Assembly (NCBI GenBank): GCA_964392985.1
Contig: CAYMSF010000065.1
Span: 1 to 19,310 of the forward strand
Source: CAYMSF01 sp964392985
GTDB taxonomy: Bacteria; Verrucomicrobiota; Lentisphaeria; Victivallales; Victivallaceae
Reading direction: 5' to 3'
DNA: 19,310 nt
The notes under the pieces are model-generated. The model did not search any database. It saw only the letters and a program-made list of their open reading frames with translations, and was not told the DNA's origin. A program made the position numbers and the translations under genes. Positions 1-7,921 of the stretch are shown piece after piece. Position 1 is the stretch's first letter. Each line of letters begins with the position of its first letter.

Positions 1-1
1 T

Positions 2-556
2 GAACCCGGCAAGGCAATAACTGCCGCTGCCGATGACATTCTGCATGTTTGCCGCCGGAGTGAAATGGTATGTGGCACCAAGGAATGTTTTATCTGAGGG
101 AATTTGCAGACCTGCCAGCAACGGACTGGCGGGAACAAGCACTTTAGCCTCGTATGTATTCTTGACTGAGCCAGAAGCGGCGAAACCGCTCCATTTCATT
201 TCGTTGTCCTTGATCGCTTTTCCCTTATTGCCGAGGAGCGACAACGCGGCACTCTGGATTAAAATTAAATGTCCGCCTTTTGCCACCCATTTGTGCAGTT
301 TATCCAAATCCTGGCTTGTGACCGGAGTCGCAACCGACGAGGCAACAATCAGCAGGCTGAACTGATCCAGCCTGTCTATCGGAATTGCTACCCCGCAATT
401 TTCATACAAATAAGTCACTTCAGGTGATACGACTGCCTGATTGATGATCAGCTTGATTTCGTGTTTGCCGTAGCCGTCTCCGACCAGAGCGATTTTACCC
501 GCTTGCGTAAATACGGCAGCAAAAATAATTAATGACGAAAAAAATAGTTTGATCAT
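2..556 (-). CDS. Exported protein with GATase-like (ThuA-like) fold, partial at left edge
   Basis: An open frame runs from ATG at 556 to the window edge without a stop, giving 185 residues of an incomplete protein. The N-terminus (MIKLFFSSLIIFAAVFTQAGK) is a clear signal peptide. The mature part starts KIALVGDGYG, then has alternating hydrophobic strands (FSLLIVASS near residue 67, GGHLILIQSAAL near 95) around a helix, LDKLHKWVAKGG. That pattern resembles the class I glutamine-amidotransferase-like or ThuA-like domains often found in secreted glycan-degradation proteins of PVC bacteria; the family call is by pattern only. Its ATG lies 1 nt beyond the TGA of the upstream DUF4838 gene (TGACATG), so the two are probably translationally coupled and last in the minus-strand operon. 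The C-terminus and any catalytic residues lie outside the window. Confidence 0.7.
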   Translation of the reverse strand, partial: MIKLFFSSLIIFAAVFTQAGKIALVGDGYGKHEIKLIINQAVVSPEVTYLYENCGVAIPIDRLDQFSLLIVASSVATPVTSQDLDKLHKWVAKGGHLILIQSAALSLLGNKGKAIKDNEMKWSGFAASGSVKNTYEAKVLVPASPLLAGLQIPSDKTFLGATYHFTPAANMQNVIGSGSYCLAGF

Positions 557-557
557 G

Positions 558-2561
558 TCAGTTTCCTTTTGGTGTTGCTTCTGCGGTCAGCGCTTGCTGG
601 ACAGTCAAATGCCACTGTCTGATTTTATTGTCTTCCGTATATTTATACATTCCAAGCGACACCGCCGGAAGTTGAGCGTATTGATTCAATATCCGGATTC
701 GTTCGTTGCCAAGAAACAGCGCCCGTTTCAGTAAACGGCTTTTTTCGGCTTTTTCTAATGGTTGTTCCGGATGTTTGCTCCAGAATTCTTCAGATACAGG
801 TAGTGGTTTTTCGATTTTATAATGCTTCAGTTCTTCCAGATCTCCAGCCCGGCTGAAGTTATTAAGTGGTACCCCGGCGCGTCCAAGACGACGGTAAATT
901 CCCAGCAGTTCAACCATCACTTTAGTGTATTCATAGCCGGCGGCCACAAACTTCACCCGCTCCTCAATGATTTTATTGCCGGAAGCTGCCGCCGTTGCTT
1001 CGTCAATAAATTTTCCGGCCTGGACAACTGCCTGTTCCGGGAAGATTTCCGGCCACGAATTAATGATTTCACGATAGCTGAAATCCTTGATTTTATCCTG
1101 ATTGTCCAGAATGGTCTGTTCAAAAGTGCCGTAATATTTTCTGATTGCGTCAGCCGCCGCCCCATAACCCTGATAGTACCGGTTCATAATTTTGTCGGCG
1201 TCGGCGTGAGGGTTCCACATCAGATGAGCCGCCAGATAATAATTTGGCCCCTGAGTCGCGAAGCTTTTTTCTGTTTCACCGTACATGCCAATCAGACCAC
1301 GGTCATAAAGATAGGGCATCGCGTCTTTGATCTGACGGGTAAAAATAAACGGCAGGCTCATCCAGTAATGCATCCCCCAATATTCACGGCCGATGATTTT
1401 CACGCCTTTGCTTTTCCAACTGTCGATCAGTTCATAGTAATGCTTTTTCTTGTCAGGCTTGACAAAATATGCTTCGCTGAAAGTGAAAGACACATAAATA
1501 TTATCTTCCAGCTTGTTGACATTGGCCGGAGGATTACTGTAAGCGGTGTAGGCAAACATCCCAATCCCGAGATTCTGATTCTTCTTTTTTACTTCTTTCG
1601 CCACATAATTGGCATAATCCCAATGCCGGTCTGAGAAATTGGCGGAAGACACTGAATAGTCGGTCCCTTTCGGATCCAGCGCACGGCATTTTTCGCACTC
1701 ACAGAAACCGTAACCGTCCGAGGGAGAGATTGAAACTATCTTGAAATTTTTGTTCATTTTGTTTGTCAGACACTGTTCCACGACATAATCGCGGAATTCT
1801 TTGTTGGAGGTGCAACAATGCGGTTTTTTGCGCTGACCTTCCCATAACGCCAACCATTCCGGATGCTGCTTGTCCATGCCTGTCCGGAAAACATAATAAT
1901 CCCAGCTATGTCCAAACCATACTTTCTGTACTTTGCTCAACTTCATCCGTTTGGTCCAGACATTTATTTCCTCTTTTATCTTTGCCGGTTCATATTTCAT
2001 ATAACAAAAATCCATTGAACGCATTATGAATCCGGGACTGCCGGACCGGGCAAAATCATTTAATAATATTTCATGTTGCGTGGGAATATCTTCGCCAAGC
2101 TCTCCCGGCCACAACCAGGCAACGCCAAGCTCTTTCTCAATGAAATCATACACGCCGAACAAAGTCCCCGTACAAATATTTCCAGCATAGGGATTGCCGT
2201 TCTGGTCGTCCCCGTAAATGAAAAGTTTGCCGGCGTTGACGTTAATCAGAAACTCTTCCTGCTTTAACTTCTGCTGATAGAATTTCTGCTGTTTGGTGAA
2301 AGCACACTGTCCAACGTATGCCTGTGCCGCGTCCGGCGCGGACAATTTATTTTCCGGCAACGCGGCGGTTTTTGTTCCGGTGGTTTTTGTTATATGTACC
2401 GCCAGTTCGTCCGCGGCGGTTTTTTCCACGGGCAGGGGTTTATCCGGATATGCGATAACAAATTCCCTGGTTTTAGAAATCAGCAGCGTCTCATTAGCTG
2501 TCGCTTTTGCGGTTACAAGTACAGACACGGCGACAATAATCAGCGCGATTAATTTTTTCAT
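558..2561 (-). CDS. Exported DUF4838 protein, copy B
   Basis: A secreted protein of about 667 residues with a DUF4838 core. An N-terminal segment (LPVEKTAADELAVHITKTTG) resembles the non-catalytic alpha/beta domain before the barrel of GH67 and GH20 enzymes. The core holds HSWDYY near residue 220, a cysteine cluster DGxGFCECxxC near 282-292, FTFSEAYF, and EYWGMHYW. The reaction of DUF4838 proteins is not established; a role on glycans is inferred from fold and neighbours. The frame is open to ATG 2570, but that ATG touches the AGAGG Shine-Dalgarno, whereas ATG 2561 (MKKLIALIIVAVSV, a proper signal peptide) sits 9 nt after it, so I start at 2561. It follows a close paralogue by about 50-60 nt and is longer mainly through an insertion of about 20 residues after the motif YRRLGRAGV. 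Confidence 0.9.
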   Translation of the reverse strand: MKKLIALIIVAVSVLVTAKATANETLLISKTREFVIAYPDKPLPVEKTAADELAVHITKTTGTKTAALPENKLSAPDAAQAYVGQCAFTKQQKFYQQKLKQEEFLINVNAGKLFIYGDDQNGNPYAGNICTGTLFGVYDFIEKELGVAWLWPGELGEDIPTQHEILLNDFARSGSPGFIMRSMDFCYMKYEPAKIKEEINVWTKRMKLSKVQKVWFGHSWDYYVFRTGMDKQHPEWLALWEGQRKKPHCCTSNKEFRDYVVEQCLTNKMNKNFKIVSISPSDGYGFCECEKCRALDPKGTDYSVSSANFSDRHWDYANYVAKEVKKKNQNLGIGMFAYTAYSNPPANVNKLEDNIYVSFTFSEAYFVKPDKKKHYYELIDSWKSKGVKIIGREYWGMHYWMSLPFIFTRQIKDAMPYLYDRGLIGMYGETEKSFATQGPNYYLAAHLMWNPHADADKIMNRYYQGYGAAADAIRKYYGTFEQTILDNQDKIKDFSYREIINSWPEIFPEQAVVQAGKFIDEATAAASGNKIIEERVKFVAAGYEYTKVMVELLGIYRRLGRAGVPLNNFSRAGDLEELKHYKIEKPLPVSEEFWSKHPEQPLEKAEKSRLLKRALFLGNERIRILNQYAQLPAVSLGMYKYTEDNKIRQWHLTVQQALTAEATPKGN

Positions 2562-2619
2562 ACGAACCATCCTCTAAATTTAATATACTGCACAAAAACA
2601 ATTAATTATTCAGATAAAA

Positions 2620-4557
2620 TTACTTTGACACAGATGCTTCTTCTTTGGCCAGGGCGTCTTTCACAGTTTTATGCCATGGCCGGATTTTCCTGTCAATGGT
2701 GAACATATACAGTCCTCTTGAAACCGCGGGAAGATTCACATTTTCGTTGAGAATGCGCTCCCGTTCGTTGCCCAGTTCCACCGCCCGGCGGAGCAGTTTT
2801 ACTTTTTCCGCGTTATCCATGTTCCGCTTTTCATTTTCCGGGGGATTAAAAGCGCTCATACGGACTCCGCCTCTGGACAACTCCCGGTAAATTCCGAGCA
2901 ACTCGACCATCATTTTGGTGTATTCATAACCAATTCCGACAAATTTAACCCGTTCAGCGTATAACTTGCTGCCAGCGGCGGCCTTGACGGCTTCTTCCAG
3001 AAATTTTCCGGCGTTTTCGATAGTTTGCGGTGGGAATATTTCGGGCCAGGCCAGAACCAGGTTAGCGTACGCGAAATCCTGAAACTTATTCTGATTATCC
3101 AGAATTGATTGTTCGAAGCAGTCATAATATTTTCTGATTGCCTCCGCCGCCGGGCCGAACCCATGGTAATACCGCTCCATGATTTTGCCGGCATCGGCGT
3201 GCGGGTTCCACATCAGTTGCGTTGCCAGAAAATAGTTTGGTCCTTGAGTAGCAAAATTTTTGCCGGATTCGCCATACATGGCAATCAAACCACGGTCATA
3301 AAGATAAGGCATTGCGTCTTTAATCTGGCGGGTAAACAGATAGGGCAGATCAAGCCAGTAATGCATCCCCCAGTATTCGCGCCCGACGATTTTCACGCCT
3401 TTGCTTTTCCAGCAGTCAATCATCTCATAGTAACGCTTTTTCTGTTCAGGTTTGACGAAATAAGCCTCACTGAAAGTAAAAGACACATAAACATTATCCT
3501 CAAATTCGCTGATATTGGTCGGAGGATTGCTGTAAGCTGTATAGGCAAACATTCCCACGCCAAGATTCGGATTCTTCTTTTTTACTTCCCGGGCTACATA
3601 ATTGGCATAATCCCAATGACGGTTAGACAGGTTGGGAATGCTTTTGGTGTAATCTGTATCCTTGGGATCCAGTGCCCGGCAGGCGTCACATTCACAGAAT
3701 CCGCCGCCATCTGAGGGGGAAATCGATACTATCGACATTTGTTTATTGGTTTTATTGGTCAGGCATTGTTCAACAATATAGTCCCTGAATGCTTTATTTG
3801 AAGTGCAGCAATGCGGTTTTCTCCGGACACCGTTTACCAGCGCCAGCCATTCCGGATGCGCCTTGTCTGCGCCTGTCCGGAAGATGTAATAATCCCAGCT
3901 GTGACCGAACCAGGCGCGGGGAATCCAGCTCATCTTCATCCGTTTTTCCCAGACGGAAAGATCTTTCTTTAATTGATCCGGCTCGTATTTCATATAACCG
4001 AACTTCATTGAACGGATTATGAAACCCGGAGTTTCCAGTCTTGAAGAGTTATTCAGCACGATTTCGCGTTGTGGAGGGATGTCTTCGCCGAGTTCGCCCG
4101 GCCATAACCAGGCCACGCCCAATTCTTTTTCGATGAAATCATACACGCCAAACAGAGTTCCAGTGCAAATTGACCCGGAGTAAGGCTCCCCGTCCCGGTC
4201 ATTGCCGTGAATGAAAAGTTTGCCGTTATCAACGGTGACTTGAAATCCTTCCTGTTTAAACTCTTTCTGATAAAACTTCTGCTGTTTGGTGAACGCGCAT
4301 TGCCCGATATATGCATTGCCTGAAGCATCGCCGGAAGCTGATTCGGCAAGAATTTGCGGTTTAGCTCCGGTTGTTTTCTCCACATAAGCCGCCAGTTCCG
4401 CTGCAGCCGTTTTTTCCACCGGCAAGGATTGGGCAGGATAAATTATCTTGAACGGTTGTCCCTGCTTAATAACAAGTCCAGAGGTAACTTCTGATGATAC
4501 TGCTCCAATACTAAGCAGAGACAAGCATAATATCAGAGCATTCTTAATTTTAGACAT
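2620..4557 (-). CDS. Exported DUF4838 protein, copy A
   Basis: 645 residues, with signal peptide MSKIKNALILCLSLLSIGAVSS. Domain order matches its downstream neighbour: a GH67/GH20-like N-terminal segment (LPVEKTAAAELAAYVEKTTG, about 45-64), then the DUF4838 core with FGHSWDYY (217-224), the cysteine cluster C288-E-C290-D-A-C293, FTFSEAYF and EYWGMHYW. Over the 50 residues from HCCTSNK to CRALDP the two copies share 41 identical positions, so this is a tandem duplication that has diverged. Both copies keep the cysteine cluster and the aromatic motifs, so both are probably active. It begins 34 nt after the pseudopilin stop with a modest AGG ribosome site and is presumably in the same transcript. 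Function beyond probable glycan processing at the cell surface is unknown. Confidence 0.92.
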   Translation of the reverse strand: MSKIKNALILCLSLLSIGAVSSEVTSGLVIKQGQPFKIIYPAQSLPVEKTAAAELAAYVEKTTGAKPQILAESASGDASGNAYIGQCAFTKQQKFYQKEFKQEGFQVTVDNGKLFIHGNDRDGEPYSGSICTGTLFGVYDFIEKELGVAWLWPGELGEDIPPQREIVLNNSSRLETPGFIIRSMKFGYMKYEPDQLKKDLSVWEKRMKMSWIPRAWFGHSWDYYIFRTGADKAHPEWLALVNGVRRKPHCCTSNKAFRDYIVEQCLTNKTNKQMSIVSISPSDGGGFCECDACRALDPKDTDYTKSIPNLSNRHWDYANYVAREVKKKNPNLGVGMFAYTAYSNPPTNISEFEDNVYVSFTFSEAYFVKPEQKKRYYEMIDCWKSKGVKIVGREYWGMHYWLDLPYLFTRQIKDAMPYLYDRGLIAMYGESGKNFATQGPNYFLATQLMWNPHADAGKIMERYYHGFGPAAEAIRKYYDCFEQSILDNQNKFQDFAYANLVLAWPEIFPPQTIENAGKFLEEAVKAAAGSKLYAERVKFVGIGYEYTKMMVELLGIYRELSRGGVRMSAFNPPENEKRNMDNAEKVKLLRRAVELGNERERILNENVNLPAVSRGLYMFTIDRKIRPWHKTVKDALAKEEASVSK

Positions 4558-4591
4558 TTTAAACCTATTCTGGTTAGCTCAGTCCTGATAT

Positions 4592-5308
4592 TTATTTAGC
4601 GGAAGCGCCGTTGGCGGTTCCGCGCCAGAATATATTTACACTCATAATACTCACAGGCATGGTGGCATCAGCATAGTCTATTGGAAATGTGGTTGTGGCG
4701 AACGTTTCGGCATGGCCGTCAAGAAGTAATGTATTAATCGATTTGTTATGTCGGGCTAAATATTTTGTATTGCTGACTCCGACAACGTACGGAGTACGGA
4801 AATCGTTTGCGCCAACCGCAGCGGAATAGCCTAACGCGTTCGCATTGCCACTGCCTTCCCCGGAATATAAAGTTCGAGACGGAAACTTGAATACAGTATT
4901 TTTTTTGAAAGGCAAATTAGAGAAATCCACGTCTCCATTGCGCAGATACGACAGTCCTCCGGGCAATCCGCCCTTGATGGCGGCGGCGACTCCTGTCGTC
5001 CCCATGTATATACGCGCGGTATCCGACGGGCAACTGTAGAGTTTGCCGGACTTATGATATGGCCACAGTAGCGCGAACCAGTACCCATCGGTGCTTGAAG
5101 GCGCACAGAGCCGGTCATAATCAGCCTGATACATTGAACTGGAGGTACCTAACTGTTTCAGATTATTGACGCAGTTGATTTTTTTCGCGGTTTCCCTCGC
5201 TTTTCCCAGTGCCGGCAGCAGCATTCCTGCGAGGATTGCTATGATCGCGATCACCACGAGTAGTTCTATTAGTGTGAAACTCAAGCACTTACAACTTAAC
5301 TTTTTCAT
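4592..5308 (-). CDS. Prepilin-type pseudopilin, DUF1559/PulG-like
   Basis: A 238-residue type II secretion or type IV pilus-like minor subunit. It has a short basic leader (MKKLSCKCLS) followed by the prepilin signature FTLIELLVVIAIIAILAGMLLPAL, where cleavage is expected before the F and the glutamate five residues on is the conserved E5. Then comes the usual KARETAKKINCVNNLKQLG helix. The C-terminal part carries LLLDGHAETF, the DG-containing motif typical of the DUF1559 (H-x9-DG) pseudopilins that are hugely expanded in Lentisphaerota and Planctomycetota. The start is supported by an AAGGAC ribosome site 6-7 nt upstream. It opens the stretch that continues with the two DUF4838 genes. No secretion ATPase or prepilin peptidase is in the window, so it must use machinery encoded elsewhere. 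Confidence 0.92.
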   Translation of the reverse strand: MKKLSCKCLSFTLIELLVVIAIIAILAGMLLPALGKARETAKKINCVNNLKQLGTSSSMYQADYDRLCAPSSTDGYWFALLWPYHKSGKLYSCPSDTARIYMGTTGVAAAIKGGLPGGLSYLRNGDVDFSNLPFKKNTVFKFPSRTLYSGEGSGNANALGYSAAVGANDFRTPYVVGVSNTKYLARHNKSINTLLLDGHAETFATTTFPIDYADATMPVSIMSVNIFWRGTANGASAK

Positions 5309-5431
5309 TTTTAAGTCCTTTTTTTATTGTTTAGGTTTTGTCAATTATTTAAATTGTTTACGTTAGAACCTTTAAATTCAAGTATGCTTTTTTTGTTCTT
5401 GAAGCAGTATGTCATTTTTCTCCCAATGTTA
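5309..5431 (-). other. 123-nt gap between the URO-D-family and pseudopilin genes
   Basis: This AT-rich spacer probably carries a promoter for the pseudopilin-DUF4838 genes, because it is much longer than the other gaps on this strand. It holds an operator-like site at 5356-5369. A 6-bp inverted repeat (TTCAAG 5377-5382, CTTGAA 5398-5403) has a 15-nt loop and no convincing T-run after it, so I do not call it a terminator. TTGACA is present on the minus strand (5339-5344) but lacks a good -10 hexamer at the proper distance. Confidence 0.4.
5356..5369 (+). promoter_or_regulatory. Operator-like motif GTTTACGTTAGAAC before pseudopilin gene
   Basis: This 14-mer lies about 48 nt upstream of the pseudopilin start. 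It matches the motif on the minus strand at 14879-14892 (GTTTACGTTCTAAC) in 12 of 14 positions, giving GTTTACGTTnnAAC. The ACGTT core also appears in the palindrome over the LacI gene start. LacI-family operators commonly centre on CG, so it is a candidate site for the local regulator. That link is inference from shared sequence and position. Confidence 0.35.
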
Positions 5432-6565
5432 TTAAGCCGCCTGCTGCGGCCAGTTGTTCCAGAATTTTTTGTTTCCTGATTCGCTGACCATTGTCCTTAT
5501 TTCATCTCTTGACCCTCCCTGAGCCAAAATACGCTCAACCTCTTTGCTCGCGGCGATGAAGGAATGGACTTTTTCAACACTTTCATTATTGCACATGCCG
5601 TGGCAGACAGAAGTTAAAACTTTTGATGCCCCGTCGGCTGCCGCCTGATACACAAAGTCGGCAACTTCCCGCACCGAAAGCTCCGGATAGTGAAAATTGC
5701 ATAAACGCCACTGAAACGGCACCCGGATCGATTCGCTGATAATCCGGGGATTTATTTTGGGGGAAACCGCCGGATCGTAATTAACCAGCTGCAATTGTTC
5801 AAGAAAATGCAACTGGTCTGGACGCAAATCTTCAATATGCATGGTTCTTCTGCCCGTGGTCATCGCATTGAAATATTGCTCGAAGTACGGCATTACAAAC
5901 TCCGGCCACAGTTCCGGACTTAACATGGCGGCACAGTCATCCGCTAACCCGGCGTATGCACTATTTATTTCCGGCAAACCATGTATTTCTCTCAAAAGAA
6001 ACTTGTCGAATTTTATCCTGCTGTCAGTAATCAGTTTAAGAAATTGTTTAGTCAACTCCGGATTATCATAGGGATCATAAAAGAATTCATCGCGCCGCAA
6101 CAGATAAGCGGTAGTCAGCGGACCTTCACCTTTATAGGCAAAATAGACTTTTTCATTCGGGAATGCCTGCCGCATTTTCTCCCGGTAATCCAGATAAAAA
6201 GGAACCATTCCGGCGTTGGCAAAATCTATCGGTTTTTGCAGGATCTTAATGCCTTCTTCAAGACTGTTGCATAAAATTCCGTGATTCACTTCTCCGTCGT
6301 CAGGAAAAAGCAACTCCGCGCCAAGCGTGTTTATGTGTCCGTAGCTTACCGGCGGAGTCATCGGGGCAGGCAGCATGACTTCCGGTCCGAACAAGTCTCT
6401 AATCAGAGGTCTGCCGGTTTTGTAAAGTTCTATTCCCGCTTCCGGGCTTAAAAACATCTCTTTTATTTTGATGCCGGTTGCTTCCAGCAGTGCCATATAG
6501 CTGGCGGAAACTCCCCATGAGAATTTTCCTTGTTCTTTAAGCGTATTGTAATCCGGCTGGTACAT
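5432..6565 (-). CDS. Uroporphyrinogen decarboxylase (URO-D)-family protein
   Basis: 377 residues, cytoplasmic, with the length and layout of the URO-D superfamily barrel: an N-terminal YMALLEATGI segment, a central region around FAYKGEGPLTTAYLLRR, a PELWPEFVMPYFEQYFNAM helix that is very typical of the superfamily, HIEDLRPDQLHFLEQL, and a C-terminal VLTSVCHGMCNNESVEKVHSFI. Genes of this kind outside haem operons are more often corrinoid-dependent methyltransferases (MtaA/CmuA-like) or uncharacterised paralogues than true HemE, and no haem gene is nearby. I cannot see which reaction it performs. It lies 24 nt after the LacI-type gene with an AGGA site 9-10 nt upstream of its ATG, so the two are likely one operon. 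A link to demethylation of methylated sugars or related compounds would be speculation. Confidence 0.82.
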   Translation of the reverse strand: MYQPDYNTLKEQGKFSWGVSASYMALLEATGIKIKEMFLSPEAGIELYKTGRPLIRDLFGPEVMLPAPMTPPVSYGHINTLGAELLFPDDGEVNHGILCNSLEEGIKILQKPIDFANAGMVPFYLDYREKMRQAFPNEKVYFAYKGEGPLTTAYLLRRDEFFYDPYDNPELTKQFLKLITDSRIKFDKFLLREIHGLPEINSAYAGLADDCAAMLSPELWPEFVMPYFEQYFNAMTTGRRTMHIEDLRPDQLHFLEQLQLVNYDPAVSPKINPRIISESIRVPFQWRLCNFHYPELSVREVADFVYQAAADGASKVLTSVCHGMCNNESVEKVHSFIAASKEVERILAQGGSRDEIRTMVSESGNKKFWNNWPQQAA

Positions 6566-6589
6566 TTTTTGAAATCCTGTATAATTCAG

Positions 6590-7612
6590 TTATTGTTGAA
6601 TTTTAGCTTTGCCGCATGATCCTCTTATGACCGGTTCAGGGATGCAGACAGTTTTTTGCAATTCAAAATCATGGTTCTCTATTTTTCCTATAAGCAACGC
6701 CGCTGCATGTTCGCCGATTTTATCAAAACGGCTCATCATAGTAGTTAATTGTGGTTCCATGACTTGTGTAAAATCTTTATTGTCGTAACCAATCAAAGAG
6801 ACATCATCTGGAATTTTCAACCCTAGAGATTTTATTCCCTTTGCAACTCCGACTGCGATATTATCCGACAACGCAAAAATCGCGGTCGGCGGATTTGGTA
6901 TTTGCAAAAGTTCCCGCGTTGTTTCATAGCCGGAACCGAATGCATAAGATTTATCTTTACGGATAACCAGCGCCGGATCGCAGGTGATTCCGTAAGTTTT
7001 GAGTGCGCGCATATAACCGTCAAGCTTATGCTTTATCCCCGGGTCAGGCTGCTCAATTGTAATGTGCCCGATTCGTTGATGTCCCAGTTTTATCAAATAT
7101 TCCACTGCGCGGAACGCCCCGATTTCTTCGCCGCTGCTCACCAGACAGATATCCTGAGCCTGACAGTTGTGAATCCCTACATAAGGAATCCCCGCATTTT
7201 TCAATCCGTCAATAAACTCTTGTTGTTCAAACATCGGTGCCGGACTGATGATAAAACCTTCTATGCCATACTGTTTTATCCGGTTGATCAGTTGCAATTG
7301 TTTCGCGTGACTGTTATCGGAGGAGAAGATCAGGATGCTGTAACCTTTACTCTGGGCTACTTTTTCAACTCCGGCAATCGCCATGGCATAAGCCCGTGAA
7401 CTCAAATCAGGAACCACTATTCCAATAATAAATGTTTTTGCTCCAACCAGACTGCGCGCTTGAAGATTGGGATGGTAATTGTGTTTCTTCACACATTCCA
7501 TGACTTTAATACGAGTTTCCGGATTAATGCGCCCAACACCCGACAGTGCCCGGTGGACTGTTGATTTTGAAAATCCGGTTTTACGGGATATCTCAAGTAT
7601 CGTTACACTCAT
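6590..7612 (-). CDS. LacI-family transcriptional regulator
   Basis: A 340-residue repressor-type protein. The helix-turn-helix is at the N-terminus (SVTILEISRKTGFSKSTVHRALSG), followed by the hinge region with YHPNLQARSL, then the periplasmic-binding-protein-like sensor domain starting TFIIGIVVPDLSS and ending near CIPEPVIRGSC. Key family features are visible: AIFALSDNIAVGVAKGIKSLGL and IPDDVSLIGYDN. The frame is open 42 codons further upstream, but those codons overlap the promoter. ATG 7612 is preceded by AAGGA at 7 nt and begins the HTH at the normal place. The ligand is unknown; a sugar released by the neighbouring hydrolases is the natural guess. It probably represses its own gene, judging by the palindrome downstream of its promoter. 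Confidence 0.93.
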   Translation of the reverse strand: MSVTILEISRKTGFSKSTVHRALSGVGRINPETRIKVMECVKKHNYHPNLQARSLVGAKTFIIGIVVPDLSSRAYAMAIAGVEKVAQSKGYSILIFSSDNSHAKQLQLINRIKQYGIEGFIISPAPMFEQQEFIDGLKNAGIPYVGIHNCQAQDICLVSSGEEIGAFRAVEYLIKLGHQRIGHITIEQPDPGIKHKLDGYMRALKTYGITCDPALVIRKDKSYAFGSGYETTRELLQIPNPPTAIFALSDNIAVGVAKGIKSLGLKIPDDVSLIGYDNKDFTQVMEPQLTTMMSRFDKIGEHAAALLIGKIENHDFELQKTVCIPEPVIRGSCGKAKIQQ

Positions 7613-7634
7613 TATTAATCCTTTTTCATTTTGC

Positions 7635-7646
7635 GGGAACGTTACC
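7635..7646 (-). promoter_or_regulatory. Candidate LacI-family operator (GGTAAC/GTTCCC)
   Basis: On the minus strand the sequence reads GGTAACGTTCCC, a CG-centred palindrome with 5 of 6 half-site positions matching. CG-centred AACGTT cores are typical of LacI-family operators such as that of PurR. It begins just after the predicted transcription start (about 7648), where a bound repressor would block its own gene. Autoregulation is inferred. Confidence 0.5.
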
Positions 7647-7654
7647 ACACTATT

Positions 7655-7683
7655 ATTATAACAGAATTTTTTGAATTTGTCAA
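7655..7683 (-). promoter_or_regulatory. Consensus sigma-70 promoter for the LacI-type gene
   Basis: On the minus strand, TTGACA (7683-7678) is followed after exactly 17 nt by TATAAT (7660-7655), a full consensus match on both hexamers with ideal spacing. The start of transcription would be near 7648, giving a leader of about 36 nt before ATG 7612. This is the strongest promoter seen in the window. Confidence 0.85.
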
Positions 7684-7883
7684 TAGCGTTGTAAAAAAAA
7701 TCAAAAAATACTAAAATCGGGGATATGATGAATGTCATTCTGTCATTGAAAAAACATGTTGCAGAAGGTAAGTTAAAGCAAATAATTCATCTGTAAGATG
7801 ATCAAAGTATAAACAGAGTTTATTTTTGAAAAATGGTGTTTTTCGGTGGGGCTAACGGAAAATTAAATGTATTGTAACAACGA

Positions 7884-7889
7884 TATAAT
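7884..7889 (+). promoter_or_regulatory. Probable -10 element for the FAD oxidoreductase gene
   Basis: TATAAT lies 32 nt before the ATG at 7922. The region 16-18 nt upstream (AATTAA/ATTAAA) is a poor -35, so only the -10 call is made. Confidence 0.35.
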
Positions 7890-7921
7890 AATTGCTCATT
7901 TTTTATAAAGGCAGGTATTGA

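Larger units (their letters stand above)
7613..7921. other. Divergent intergenic region between LacI-type and FAD oxidoreductase genes
   Basis: This 309-bp AT-rich region holds the LacI-gene promoter and operator on its left side. On the right it has a perfect TATAAT at 7884-7889 facing the oxidoreductase gene, without a recognisable -35 at 16-18 nt, so that promoter may need an activator. There is also a short inverted repeat, GAAAAA-TGGTG-TTTTTC (7828-7844), and a weak relative of the ACGTT motif (CTAACGGAAA, 7852-7861). No gene or RNA was recognised here. Confidence 0.6.

Noticed and set aside
822..1634. Long plus-strand frame opposite DUF4838 copy B, with a similar one at 3109-3714 opposite copy A
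   Set aside because: The two antisense frames resemble each other only because the sense genes are duplicates with the same conserved codons; no ribosome site or recognisable domain supports them.
5377..5403. Terminator after the URO-D-family gene
   Set aside because: The 6-bp stem TTCAAG/CTTGAA has a 15-nt loop that contains the only homopolymer run, and no T-run follows the stem in the direction of transcription.
7613..7738. 42-codon N-terminal extension of the LacI-type protein
   Set aside because: It overlaps the consensus promoter and operator, has no ribosome site, and would put unrelated residues before the helix-turn-helix that normally starts the protein.
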